Shown: positions 37,081 through 49,498, counted from the stretch's first letter. The stretch is DNA of 64,000 nt from Lycium barbarum (GCF_019175385.1 NC_083341.1:18360203-18424202); one strand, 5' to 3'. Notes: a model not told the origin generated them from the letters alone. A program made the numbers and translations.

Positions 37081-39349
37081 ATGGCGTCGGTTGCAGAATA
37101 TATTATAGTAAGTGGTGCTTACATGGGTGAATGGGAGGAGACCCCAAAATGTTAGAATTGGAATTCTGTGAGCAAGATGACAGTGCCGATTGTCGTGTGT
37201 CGCAATGGTACGTATAATGACTTGGTCATGAGCGTAATGGAAAGCGGGGAGTTAAATTGTGAGCCTAGCGACTTGCACATTAGTTATATGATTAATGCTT
37301 TGCCCACTAGCGGATAAACCCATCCTTCTTTCATAACGAATGATAGACAAGTGGTACTGTACATGCTTGATATTATTGCTGATGGTTCTAGGCCTGTTTT
37401 AAGAATAAATGTTGTTGAGAGGTCTCAAGTTGGTTTTACATCAGCAGCGCTACCCCCACCCACAGATCCACCACTGCCACAGCCGACAACCGATGAAGCT
37501 TCAATACAACATAAGGGCATGGGTGATCATTTTATGGATATGGATGACCCTGATAGTGATGACGAAGAGTGTGATGGAAATGATGGGGGTGATGGGCAGC
37601 CACCAAATGGTTCATAAAGCAACCACAACTTCAGTGATGGAACCGGTTTTTACTGTGGGCAAACATTAAGAACAAAAAGTATTTAAAGGTTTTATTGAAG
37701 AAAGCTGCAATAAAGACCCCGTTTTGTTTTAAACCAAACAAGAGTAACAACAAATGTTATAAGGTGGAATGCACCTCTCCTGATTGTGGTTGGATGTTGC
37801 GGGCCAATAAGTATGACAACTCGGATAGATTTTGCATTTACAAGTATGTTAGTGATCACACTTGCGGGGTTGAACACGTTACGAGCACTCATAAGCATGC
37901 CTCGGCAGCTGTCCTTGCATCAGTCTTGATGAATAACTATATTGACAACAAAGGGCCAAGGACAAAGAAAATCCAGAGGATAGTTTTCAGGGAGTTCCAT
38001 TGTAAACCAAGCTATTGGCAGTGTTGGAAGGCAAGTGTAACAACTAAGAACATGGTTAGGGGGACACTGGAGCATGGGTATGCTTTCTTACCAGCTTATT
38101 CGTACATGGTTAAAAATCTAAATCCAGGTTCCAGAATTTGCATTAGTCTGGATGATGCAGACAGGTTCAAATATTACTTCATAGCTTACAGAGCTTGCAT
38201 TTGAGGATATAAAAACATGCGAAAGGTTATTGCCGTTGACGGCACACATTTATAGGACAAGTATGAGGGTGTGTTGTTGTCCTCCGTCGCACAGGTTACT
38301 GAGAACCATATCTATCCAATTACTTTTTGTAAGGCGGACAAGGAGTGTGATGAATCCTGGACCTACTTCTTCGAGCAGCTGAGGTACATAATCGCTGATG
38401 AACCAGACTTGTGCATCATCTCTAATAGGCACAAGAGCATAGCCAACGGTGTTTCCAGAAGTTTTGAGCATGCTCATCATGGACTATGCATAAATCATCT
38501 TGGTGATAACCTTCGAAAAAAAATTCAATGTGGAGATGCTTTTCATGTGTAATATGATGCAGCAAAGGCATATGGTTACCAGGAATTCAATGAACATTTT
38601 CAGCAATTAAGGGATAAATGGCCCGAAGCTGCTAATTGCCTTGAGTTTGATATTGGATTTTACAAGTGGAGCAAGGCATATTTTCCAGCAAATAGGTATG
38701 ATGTGCTGACCACAAACATTGTGAAGTCGCTAAACTCAATGTTGAGGGATGAAAGAGAGTATCCTGTGACTGCCTTATTCACTTCCATTTCTAGGAGGCT
38801 TGCTGAAATTTTCAGGCAGAGACGTGCAGATATCAGCAGTTCAATCAATTTATTTGTGCCTTCGGCTGAAAAGATGCTAAGGGAAAAGATGAATGAGGGC
38901 GACTCCTTTGTTATCAATAATATAAACGGGGATGCCAACAAGTTCACCGTAGTCGGCAGTGGCCTAACTGCCAAAGTCAATCTACTGAACAAAACATGTA
39001 CTTGTAGAGAGTACGACCTGGTGAAATTACCGTGCGCTCACGCAATGGCAGCCTTGAGATTGAAGTACGGACCGGATTATGGTTCAAGCATCTACGAGTA
39101 TTCCTCGCCCATGTATAAAGTTCAGTCTTACAGTCTTGCATTTGGTGAAACTATTAATGTAGTCTCTGCAGAGTCAGAATGGGAAGTCCCAGAGAAGTAC
39201 ACAAACATGTATATTCTTCACCCTCTTACAACCCCAAACTTGGAAGGAAGAAAGTGAAGCGTATTCCTGGCATCGCAGAATCTTTCAAGTCTAAGGGAAG
39301 TAGCAAAGGGACGAGAAACAAGTTCTTGATTTGCAAGGGGGCTGGTTAA
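37081..39349 (+). pseudogene. MuDR-type (MULE) transposase, decayed
   Basis: From ATG 37081 the frame reads ASVAEYIIVSGAYMGEW with stops at 37153-37155, 37315-37317 and 37615-37617. An acidic linker (MDMDDPDSDDEECDGNDGGD) and a frameshift near 37665-37690 follow. Domains in order: MuDR-type zinc-binding N-terminal domain (YKVECTSPDCGWMLRANKY, HTCGVEH), DDE core (KVIAVDGTHL, LLSSVAQVTENHIYPI) and SWIM zinc finger (CTCREYDLVKLPCAHAMAAL). Further stops are at 38202-38204, 38253-38255 and 38550-38552, with a frameshift near 39255 before RIPGIAESFKSKGSSKG. The second catalytic position reads ISNRHKSI where the family has Asp, and the Glu motif reads NIVKSLNS where it has AESLNS. It would have cut and moved DNA carrying the element's ends. 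It is inactive now. Confidence 0.9.
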
Positions 39350-39795
39350 GAAAACAATGTGTCGATATTTGAGAGAGTATCCCACTTGAATATGAATGTA
39401 TTTTTATTGTATTAGTTCAATATTAATATACTTTGTTTTAGTCTATCATAGACTTTATGCGTGTTTATAATAAACTAATTTGTTGGTCTATAATGGTTCA
39501 TAGTTAAGAAATTAATCTTCCTTTAGGAGATCTATACTCCCTAATTAAAACCCTTATCATGCGGAACTGAGTAGCATAATGATTACCTTTTCAGAATACT
39601 GGCGTTTCATGTCTAATCACACTGATAAAATACAAATTTAAACGACACCTCCATGTCCATAGCCACGTGTCTCTTAGTCATTAGGTGACGGTTCACTTAA
39701 CAGATGCAAACAGTCTTTATATCTTCCCCATTCCTTATTTCCTCCATTTCAAATAAACTCAAGCCCATAGAAATTCCAGATCATTCATCTCCAAA
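39350..39795. other. Spacer between transposase and small ORF
   Basis: Holds GTCTATCATAGAC and GGTCTATAATGG motifs (39440-39500) just after the transposase, then a probable promoter with TATA-like TCTTTATATCTTCC near 39714 ahead of the small ORF. Confidence 0.45.
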
Positions 39796-40044
39796 ATGCC
39801 CAGAAGACTCCACCTTGCTAGGCACCCAAGGCTACAAACTCCATCACTAGACGTTCTTCTACTACGAAATGACTTCGAACGGCTCTTTAGGGTGCTGGGA
39901 GAGGACAGGGAGAGATTGACAAGGTCTCTTCATAGAATTGAGCGATTTCTGCGTGTCTTCTTGCAGGAGAAAAGTATCGACCCAGATGCCCCCATAACCC
40001 CCCCCCCCCCCTCCCCACCCCACAACCCCCTTGCAAATCCCTAG
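39796..40044 (+). CDS. Small basic helical protein of unknown function inside the MULE
   Basis: An intact 82-codon ORF from ATG 39796, the only uninterrupted gene-like frame in this part of the element. The product starts with a basic segment (MPRRLHLARHPRLQ). A charged, leucine-rich stretch (LLLRNDFERLFRVLGEDRER, then LTRSLHRIERFLRVFLQEK) probably forms an amphipathic or coiled-coil helix, and a proline-rich tail (ITPPPPSPPHNPLANP) is encoded partly by a poly-C tract. I do not recognise a family. A TATA-like sequence about 80 bp upstream and a short leader support transcription. The position between the transposase and the palindrome suggests an accessory transposon gene, comparable in place only to mudrB-like second genes. 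Chance ORF status cannot be excluded. Confidence 0.5.
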   Translation: MPRRLHLARHPRLQTPSLDVLLLRNDFERLFRVLGEDRERLTRSLHRIERFLRVFLQEKSIDPDAPITPPPPSPPHNPLANP

Positions 40045-40280
40045 ACTAGTTTAGTTATGTAGTTTTAGTTTTTATGTATATTTTCATTTTGTTGTAAGTT
40101 TTTTGCAAAGCTTTCATTGGTGAAATTTGTAGATGGAAGCAGCTTTTGGACTTTCATTTATGAAAGCTTTTAGATGCTTTTGTTGTTATGGTTGGGGGTT
40201 GCAATGAAATGAAATATATGGTTGATGTTCATATTTCTTGTGTTGTGTTTTATTTTTTTCCTTTTTTGTTTGTTGCATTT

Positions 40281-41394
40281 GTTTTCTAACCGTCGAAAGA
40301 AAGCTAAGTGTGTTGGGTCTATTAATAAACATAACTATAGTAAACGACTATGATCTATAATTAATCATTGAGACGGTCTATGATGGACCTTCAACATTGA
40401 TTATAAATCACGAGAATAAAGGTTTTTATTGGAACTAGAAGCCTACTAAATTTGCACAAGTTCAACAGACCCAAAAAAAAAAAATGAAACCCCAAATCTA
40501 AAAAAGCCAAAAATAAATAAAATAAAATAAATAAAAATACTTGATACTATTTAAACATTATAATAACACTTTAACACATCATATGAGAGTCCCCATCCAT
40601 TAGACACATGATCAAAATAGTTTTAGGACACCTAATGGTCCTTAAATCACTAATATTAGTCTAAAAAGGCCAAAAATAAATAAAATAGAATAAAATAAAT
40701 AAAAAAGACTTGATACTATTTAAACATTATAATAATAATACTTTAATACATCATATGAGAATTCCCACCAATTAGACACATGATCAAAATAGCTTAAGCA
40801 CAAATAATGGTAATCATATCACTACTATCCAATTAGTCTGACAATAAGTTATTGTTCTTAAAGCACAACCTTATTCTAAGGACAACATTACTTGTGCTTA
40901 AGGTCTTTTGATCATGTGTCTAATTGGTGGGGACTCTCATATGACGTATTAAAGTATTATTATAATGTTTAAATAGTATCAAGTCTTTTTTATTTATTTT
41001 TGGTTTTTTTAGACTAATATTAGTGATTTAAGGACCATTAGGTGTCCTAAAACTATTTTGATCATGTGTTTAATGGATGGAGACTCTCATATGATGTATT
41101 AAAGTGTTATTATAATGTTTAAATAGTATCAAGTCTTTTTATTTATTTTATTTTATTTATTTATTGCTGTTTTTAGATTTGGGGTTCTTTTTTTTTTTTT
41201 TTTGGTCTGTTGGACTTGTGCAAATTTAGCAGGCTTCTCGTTCCAATAAAAACCTTTATTCTCGTGGTTTATAATAAACCTTGAAGACCCATCATAGACC
41301 GTCTCAATGAGTAATTATAGATCACAGTCGTTTACTATAGTTATGTTTATTAATAGACCCAGCACATTTAGCTTTATTTCGACAGTTAGAAAAC
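40281..41394. repeat. 1.1-kb near-perfect palindrome with duplicated arms
   Basis: The left arm (about 40281-40820) starts GTTTTCTAACCGTCGAAAGA and is mirrored by the right arm (about 40880-41394), which ends TTTCGACAGTTAGAAAAC. About 60 bp separates them. Each arm also holds two direct copies of a unit of about 170 bp (CTTGATACTATTTAAACATT, CATATGAGA, CACATGATCAAAAT), so one unit occurs four times in alternating orientation. Poly-A/T and AAATAAAATAAA runs sit between units. A transcript crossing it would fold into a long hairpin. Confidence 0.9.
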
Positions 41395-41581
41395 GTATTT
41401 ATTACAACGGTAATAAAATAAAATATTCTTAAATTTACAACCGTAACAATACACCCTTCCCTATATAAAACCGACTCAAAATTCAAACACCTCCATTGTC
41501 TCTTTTGTTGATCAAACACCTATAGTCTTTTTTCTTGATCAAACTCCACCATTATCTTTTTTCTTAATCAAAACACCCAAA

Positions 41582-42147
41582 ATGTCTCAGCTATCCAAAA
41601 CATCTCAACCACAAGATCCCGACATTTGTTTCTGAAGTGAATACACTGTCTTGAAGACATCACACACCCCAAAGAACCCAGGTCACAGATTCTTTAATTG
41701 TGCAGTTGGAACTGTAAGTTTCTAATTCAAAATGTATGCATTTTTTATATGGTTTCAGGACAGAAAACTCTAATTGATTGTGGTTTATTTCAAGATTATG
41801 GTGGTTGCGACTATTTTAGGTTTATTGATCCACACCCCAACAAAATACCAAAAAAATTTCAAATGAGCCCAGGACCCAGCAGGAGCCTAGGTGGACCTGA
41901 GACACCAACATCAAAAGGCTTAACCAAATCTGAACTGCAAAATAGGCTCAGAGAATCTTTAGAGAACGAGGAATTACTTTAGTCGTTGTTTAGAGAATCT
42001 GAAGAAAAGAAGAATCACTTCAAAGTTATGTTGGGAGAAGCTGAAATTGAGAGGGATGAAGTAAAACAGAGGTTGATGGTGGCTGAAGAGAAAGAGAATA
42101 GACTAACGATGCTTTTGTATGGTTTATTAGTGGTGTTTTCTATATGA
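41582..42147 (+). pseudogene. GRF zinc-finger-like gene with coiled coil and C-terminal hydrophobic segment
   Basis: ATG 41582 opens MSQLSKTSQPQDPDICF, interrupted by TGA at 41633-41635, then TSHTPKNPGHRFFNC. After a GTAAGT donor at 41714 the homology resumes as YGGCDYFRFIDPHPNKIP. The spacing C...TPKNPG.RFF.C...GC..F...DP is that of plant GRF zinc fingers. A charged helical region follows (ELQNRLRESLENEELL, stop at 41980-41982, then RESEEKKNHFKVMLGEAEIE), and a hydrophobic end (LTMLLYGLLVVFSI) finishes at 42147. The intron acceptor is uncertain: either the 41757 AG or the CAAG near 41793 would leave frame problems. GRF fingers bind nucleic acid in other proteins. The role in this element is unknown. 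It lies downstream of the palindrome and convergent to the DUF1985 gene. Confidence 0.7.
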
Positions 42148-43099
42148 CAATATGTAATAGGGCTATAGAGGGACTGGGTATTTCCTTTTGGCGTATGAAG
42201 AATTTTGGACAATATGAAGCAGGTTTTATTTATACGAAAAAAATATGTGCTTTCCCTCAAGCGTTATAACATCTCTATTGAGTTTGTGTATAAACTTTAT
42301 TCATAGTCGATAATAGTATATATAAACTCACAATTGATGATCAACAATCATCGTAGCAGATAATAAGGTTTCATGTCGCCGATAGATAATTATATTAAGA
42401 AGTGACCACTACTTGTAAAAACAGCCATAATTGAAGACATCCAAGTTCACAATAAAACAACAAACTTAGATACACAACAGTCAAATAATTGTTTGTTAAA
42501 AATATCATATTTGAAAACATCCAAAATATTTATGAACATCCAAATTCAAAGGTTTCAATGATCTAACCTTCGCATAAATTAATCCAAAACAGTCAAAATT
42601 AATTGTTTGTTAAAACTGTCAGACATTATTACTGATTGTTTGTCATCATCCACCACACACATTCAACAAAACCTTAATTGTTTGTTACAACCCAAATAAC
42701 TAAATTAGTTGTCTGAAGAACCATTAATCTGGGCGAGGACGTCCGACATAACTTTTTCAGAGTCAAACTCAACATCATCTTGGCTCGCCTCACTAGCATT
42801 CTTCTGATTAACCTTAGCAGGGACATCTGCTGCCTTCTTAGCTTGAGCATGTTACACCTCGGAAATTTTTTTTGTTGGTACGTAAGTGAACGAACTAGTG
42901 ATAAGTATGAGTGCATGATGTCCATGAGCAAGAAACGACGTTTGATGACCTTAGGCGAGATTTCGAAGGTATCCGATATGAGATGAGAAAGTTGGCTAAA
43001 TTAAGATGAGATATAAGGTGAGCAATGCATGTGCATGGACGTGGGTGATTAAAATGAGAAGTCTAAGAAATATGGGAAGTTGCAGAATTGCAACTGCCC

Positions 43100-43370
43100 A
43101 GTGGTCGTAAAGTGCTAGGACGGACCGTAAACTGGTTTACGGTCCGTAAACTAGCAGTTCGTAAACTGCCATGCAAGGCTTCAACTTTCTGTCAGCCGAG
43201 AAATGGTAAAATAAGACCTGGAGGACGGACCGTAAAGTGATTTACGGCCCGTAAACCATGGTCGTAAATCACCATGCAAGCAGCCAAAGCTTCTGGTTCT
43301 GGCAATGGTTAAAGACGATCGCGAGGGACGGTCCGTAAACTGCAATACGGGCCGTAAACCATGATGGACG
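43100..43370. repeat. Palindrome array CGGACCGTAAA/TTTACGGTCCG in L5
   Basis: Three clusters of TTTACGG(T/C)CCGTAAA-type inverted repeats separated by about 90 bp, just upstream of a TATA-like element. Confidence 0.85.
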
Positions 43371-44017
43371 ACCACTGTTCACCTCAGCACAGATTTTGCA
43401 AGTCATTAAATAAAGGGACCAACACTTGTTTTATTTCATTACACCACTTCTCTCTAAAACCTCTCTCTACATTTATTATACAAGTTTTCAAGGATATTTG
43501 AGGATCAACAACATAAAACAAGGTGAATCAAAAGTAAGAACATCATCAAAGATCATCTAGGTCAAGAAATCCAAATGGAGAAAAACTAGGGTTTTGCTCA
43601 AAGTGAAGTATTATTAACCAAAGCTTGTTCCTACAACTTCTAAGGTAAGATTCATGATTTTTACATGATGTTTAAGGTATTGAAGAGTTGAAATACATGG
43701 ATTGGAGAAAATATGGTCAAGTAGGTCATGAATGATGAATAGTGACATTTTGAGGAATAGTTTGAATTGAATCATGAATGTTGTTGTGTTGTGATATGAA
43801 TGCATTATAAATGGTACTAAGATCATGAATTAGACACTTTAGACGAATGGACGAAGTTGGATGTTATGACCATGAATATGGGTGAATTAGAGGCAAATTA
43901 AGGAATCTAGATAATGTGGATAATGTGAATAACTAATGGCCATTGTTATGATATTAATGAAGGTATAGACGCTAGCATTGGAAGGAAGCGTGCAAGTGTA
44001 GAATAGTCCGACGAAAA

Positions 44018-46864
44018 GGTATTGTCACGACCCAACCCCGTAGGCCGTGACTAGTGCCCTAACTGGGCACCCGAACACACTCATCAAGTCTGAATCACAT
44101 ACAGATAGCGTATACGGGGACAAATATCACACGCTGCCTCAAATTATCTCAAACTGTCTCAGACACATTTCAAACACAACCATATATATATATATATATA
44201 TATCAGAAGCCGACAAGGCTATCAAATGGCGCAACGACCCCAAAACATATACAAATGCACGCCGACAAGGCTGCCATGGCGAGTGGGATCATACAAACAC
44301 ACCTGTACAGAAGTAGGCACAAACCCACATATACGTCTACAGACCTCTAAACAGACCAACCGAATCATATGGCGGGACAGGGCCCCGCCGTACCCCTGAA
44401 CAAATATATACATATGCAACGAACGAATATATATACCAAAATGTAGGCTCCGGAATGAGAGGAGCACTCCAAACAGCAGAAGAGGGTGTCCTAAACTGGT
44501 GGATCACCAAACTGTGCGTCTGTACCTACGGGCATGAAACGCAGCCCCCGAAGAAAGGGGGTCAGTACGAAATATGTACTGAGTATGCAAAGCTGAAGAT
44601 ACAGAGAACAAATCTGAGGCATAAAAGAAATAGAAGTACAGAAAATAAGTACAAGCCCAAAATATCAAAATGTTTACTTTCGAAATATAAGTCATGCATA
44701 GGGCACAAAAAATATGGTCGCCCTCCCGTCAATGGCGCCATAACACAGCATAACACCAGAAGGTTTCAAATCTCCGTCTCCCCGTCACACATCATAACAC
44801 AGCATAACACCATATACAGCATAACGCCAAATATAAGTGGAACCCGACCCTCTAGCGAGTGGCTCGGTGAACCATAAACACAGCATAACACCATATACAG
44901 CATAACGCCAAATATAAGTGGAACCCGACCCTCTAGCGAGTGGCTCGGTGAACCATAAACACAACATAACACCGGAGTATATCAAAGTGCGCACGACAAC
45001 AGAACCGGCCCGGGACTCGGCGAAAGATATAACAGAACGCACGAGCAGAGTCGTGAGTAACCATATGCATAAAATCATTATCATGGACTCAAATATAAGT
45101 AAAATGACCATACATGAAAATCAAAATAATAGTCATACCAAATTCTTTCAAAAGTCCTCCGAATTACATAAAGGAAAGTCGCGGGATCCACAGACGGGTA
45201 TCGACCCGAGCCGGGCCCGCCTATGGAAAACATACTCATCATACGCCATGCAAACTCCTACGAAAATATCGGAGCAATCCGAGCCTTTCTATGAAAGATA
45301 CGGCGTCCATAGTTACGGAATTCTTTAAAACAAAACTTTTTGTGCAACATTTGGAAATCAATTATTTCGAAGACATAAGGGTTCGTATTTCATCACATCA
45401 AACATACGAATGCCAAGAAATATATATAAGAATCATAACGTGCTCGGATTGCGAATTTAGAATTTCCTCGAGGCTCGTGACATAGCCTATTTAAAACTAA
45501 GACATGCCAAAAGAAGGAAGGTTTGAGCTTTACATACCTCGTACGCACTCCAAGCTAGCCCAACTCGAGCTAATCCCAACCTACGCCTCGGGCTCCCCAA
45601 GGTCTACAAATACGTTAACGAATATCAAACATTAGCCATAGGCACTTGGGCAATTTATTCCAAACTAACACTCAATTCTACAGAAATTTGGGCAGCATTT
45701 CCCCTGTAAATAGGCCAACCCCGAGAATTTAACTCGGCCAAATCAACAACAACAATAACCAACCTAGCAACCCCAATGACCAATCCGAAAGGCAATATAA
45801 CATTAATAACTCTCTTTTACATCATTCAACAACATTCATAATATTCAATTCGACGGCTTACATTCAAGCCACATTACCGCTCATACATTCAATTACCAAC
45901 CCGAACCCATACCAACAATATTCAAGGACATTTTAAACAATTTACATAATATTTCCAACAATCCAACAATTGCCCCAATTTTCCCGAAAACAGTCCCAAA
46001 CCCGAAAACACAACTATAACCCATTCTTATCATGCAATATGACCTACATTCGGCCACACTACACATATACATACATTGATGATTCTTATTCTTTTCTCCA
46101 CACTACCCAACTAAATATGCTACCTAGAATCAATTCATCAACTCAATCACAACACACCCATTTACACGACCACACACACCATACACGGCTCACCTCCAAC
46201 TTACAATATTTCACAAATTTCATCCATATTAACACACTACAACATGCATAAAACATTCACAACACATAAAACAAGATCAAATCTTACCTTTCTTCTTCAA
46301 CTCCATAAATAGGCTAGGGTTTGGGATCTACTAGACGGATGGTTTGATCGCTCCAACAACACTTCCACGTTACTTAGGGACCTCCAATTAGTGGATTTGC
46401 ACCAAAGAAATATTTTTGGGATGGCTAAAATTGGACTTGGTTTTCCCTTGGTTTGGCCGAGAGGTTGTTGAAGTTGTTCTTCAACTTCTTGATTTTTTTC
46501 TAAGTGTAGAATACTAGAAGATGACTTAAAAGTCATCTTTTAAGTTTCTAGATGAACCCTCCATGTGTCCATGGCCCACACATGTGTTGGACCATTTATA
46601 ATTGGCCACAAAATGTGTGGAACCAATTCAAAGCCACACGGCCAAAGGGCCTATATTTGCATGATTTTTAACTTCCAAATATATGACTTTTGGTCCCAAC
46701 TTTTCCTAAGTGTTTCATGCCAACAATTTCATGTACAACTTATGTCTCAAAATAAAATCAAAGGTCGAAAGTCCCGACTTCAAGTCCCGGAATGGTCTTG
46801 GCCCTAACTTATCATAGTTAATCCGGATTGTCCCAATGTATAAAATACGGGACATAACAGGTAT
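44018..46864 (-). mobile_element. Inverted solo LTR L6, TSD GGTAT, nested in L5
   Basis: The body is 44023-46859 (2,837 bp). On the minus strand it begins TGTTATGTCCCGTATTTTAT and ends GGGTCGTGACA. GGTAT occurs directly on both sides. It shares its 3' third with solo LTR L8 (same hairpin module, GGCGGGGCCCTGTCCCG hairpin and terminal GGGTGCCCAG...GGGCACTAGTCACGGCC). Two copies of a unit of about 110 bp with CCCGACCCTCTAGCGAGTGG lie at 44823-44960. A perfect 10-bp palindrome pair lies at 46518-46539. Confidence 0.92.
44524..44588 (-). other. Three-hairpin LTR module, L6 copy
   Basis: On the minus strand: CAGTAC...GTACTG, CCCCC...GGGGG, CTGCG...CGCAG. Confidence 0.75.
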
Positions 46865-47630
46865 GTAAGGCTAACCCTTCTTTCATAAGGCATGGTTCCT
46901 GGGCCAAACTCTTAAAATATTCTATATGAGTATGTTGTATTCAAATGATTGACACTCCGAGCTCATAAGCTCACGATCCTCGATATGTGCTACGATTGTA
47001 CTACGCACCCCATATGACGAGTAAGCATAAGATATAGATGTAGCGAAAATGATGATGATAGTGATGACGATGATAATAATAATGATGCTAAAGGTGCCTA
47101 CGGGCTATTATACTTACATGTGCCTATGAAGGGCTATAATGACACCCCGAGCTTATAACGCCAAGTAGGATATGTGTATATGAATATGTATAAAGTATGT
47201 ATATGATTACGAAACGCGCGCACACCTCTGCAGATGGTACGGATAACCCTGAAGCCTTGGTAGGGCCAGGTATGAGTAACCTTGAGCCTTAGTTGGCCAA
47301 GTATGTATGAAACACCGATCCCATGAGGTCGGGTATGCTATGTAAATGCTATGTATATGAAATGACTATGTATATAATATGAATATGAATGTGATAAGAC
47401 TATGTATAAGAATACGAATAAGGACATGTATACGAATATGAGCACAGGTATGGTACGAGTACTATTATGGAATACGGATGATGACGTAGGTGTACAAATA
47501 CGTATGAAAAATGGAAAGTCCTACGAAAGGCAGGTAAGTGCTATGACGATGATATTATTGTCTCCCCCTCCTATGCTATTTCATATGTTGTTCACTATGC
47601 TTATTTATTGATGTTGCTCATGTTTTACAT

Positions 47631-47692
47631 ACTCAGTACATTCTTCGTACTGACGTCCTTTTGTTTGTGGATGCTGCGTTATGCCCGCAGGT
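47631..47692 (+). other. Three-hairpin LTR module, L5 copy
   Basis: CAGTAC...GTACTG, CGTCC...GGATG (one G-T wobble), CTGCG...CGCAG. Confidence 0.75.
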
Positions 47693-49498
47693 GCACAGGG
47701 AGACAGACTTGATCCATAACTGCCTATTCGGAGATTACATAGAGAGCTCCATTTCCTTCGGAGCCATATATTTTGGGTACTCATTCTTTTGTGTATATAA
47801 TTATGGGCATAGCGGGGTCCTGTCCCGCTACTGTGATATGTTAAAATCTTAGAGGCTCGTAGACATGTGTGTGTGGGGGGGTAGATGTGTTTGGCCTTGT
47901 CGGCCTATGTTTTGTATATCATTTTGTTGGCCACGTTGGCCCATGTACATTGATGTGGCATAGGTGCCTATGATGATATAAATGTGTTGTTGTCCAAATG
48001 GGACTAGTTGACGAATGAATGGAAATGCATGTATAATTATGTGGCTCACCTAGATGTAAGCATAAGAGTAAACTAAGAGGGTGCCCGGGTGGGCTAGCAC
48101 CGGGTGCTCGTTGCGGCCCCGAGTCGGGTCGTGACAGAGCAGCTGGCATAGGGGCCTCAACCTTCTCAAGTTTCTCGACTTCAAAAGCTGGTCTAGGGAC
48201 CTCAACCTTCTCAAGATCAGCACTAGCATTCTTCTCATTAACTTGGGCAGTTGGCACAGAAACATGTGTTGCCTTCTCAGCTTGAACAGCTAGTCTAAGG
48301 AGCTCAGCACCTACATTCAACTTGTTGATAGCAGATGGTTCCACAAGTGCTTGTGCTGCATTTTTTGGACATAATTAAAAAGAATGCAAATCGTATACAA
48401 CACAATTATAACAAAAAAAAAAAATTCAAAAAGTTCACCTTTTTCTTTGACAGACTCCTGATTCTTCTTCTTCACCTTCTCGCTCCTTCTAAATTTTTCT
48501 ACCTCCACATAAGCGAGAACAACATTTAGAGACTCCTCCATCTTCACCAAATGTTGCTGCAGTTCCACATGCTCTATCGGCATTGATGGGCCCCCACTTG
48601 GTGTGGCACGACCCCTAGAAGTCCCAATGCCAACTTTATCACCAAAATCTTGTGATTGAATACCTTTCACATCATATGAGGGCTCCTTGGACTCCTTTTC
48701 AAACCTACTACGATGCTTCGAGGCATGATGAGTATCCTCATCAGAATTCTCCTTGGGCTCCTTTCTCAACCTACTAGGAGCCTTCGAGCCATTCTTTGAT
48801 GTAACTAATACGGTCACGCCTTCCAATTCAATCTTCAATTTATCTATGATGGGATCATCAACCTCATCATCAAATGCCAAGAAGTCTTTCATGTAGTCAT
48901 GCTCAATCTCACGCATTGTAGGGATGATGTAAGGGTGCACAACCTACAAATACGCAAAACATTAGCATTTAGTTTGTATTTTTGCAAAAACATTGATAAT
49001 AGACTCCAAATTTATACATGTGAAATTTCCCCTCCAATAATAAATAGATCACCTTCAGTAAATCGCTCCATTGTGTGGTGTGCCACCTCAGAATCCTAGG
49101 AATAGGCAGATGAACCTCATCTAATTTGACAGCATGCAGTCCAAGTGCGAGGAAAACTTTATAAGTCCAGACCTATAATAACACAAATAATCGCTAAGTG
49201 TAAAAATAAATAACACACAGTCTATAATCTACTACACCAATGGTTTATAACATATACCATGAATGCCCAGGGGAAACCATAGAGAGCATATGATGGCGTC
49301 TTCTTATTAAGGTGGGTTTGGTGGTGCCTGGGAACGTCTACTTTGTCCATCAAGTATTCCAAGGTGAGTTCAAAGGATTCTTTTTCCCAAGGATAGCTTT
49401 AGAAGAATTCCAAATCGTCAGCCATTTTAAAACAATTAGCATCCATACCCCTGGACACATCTTTGGCCATCAAAATTATATGGAGAAACCACACAAGA

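Larger units (their letters stand above)
42845..48141 (+). mobile_element. Solo LTR L5 with TSD GAGCA, interrupted by L6
   Basis: It runs from TGTTACACCTCGG at 42850 to GGGTCGTGACA at 48136, with GAGCA on both sides (42845-42849, 48137-48141). Without the nested L6 it is 2,445 bp. It contains a TACGG/CCGTA palindrome array (43100-43370), a TATA-like ATTAAATAAAGGG near 43406, GC-rich segments (47215-47340), the three-hairpin module (47631-47692) and the GCGGGGTCCTGTCCCGC hairpin (47811-47829). It sits in the last coding exon of the DUF1985 gene. Confidence 0.92.

Noticed and set aside
42705..42850. Separate minus-strand gene ending at 42705
   Set aside because: The coding sequence joins in frame to that at 48141 once solo LTR L5 and one GAGCA copy are removed, so it is the last exon of the DUF1985 gene.
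44455..45485. ORFs of 108-140 codons on both strands
   Set aside because: They lie within solo LTR L6, span its tandem repeat and hairpin module, and have no protein match that I recognise.
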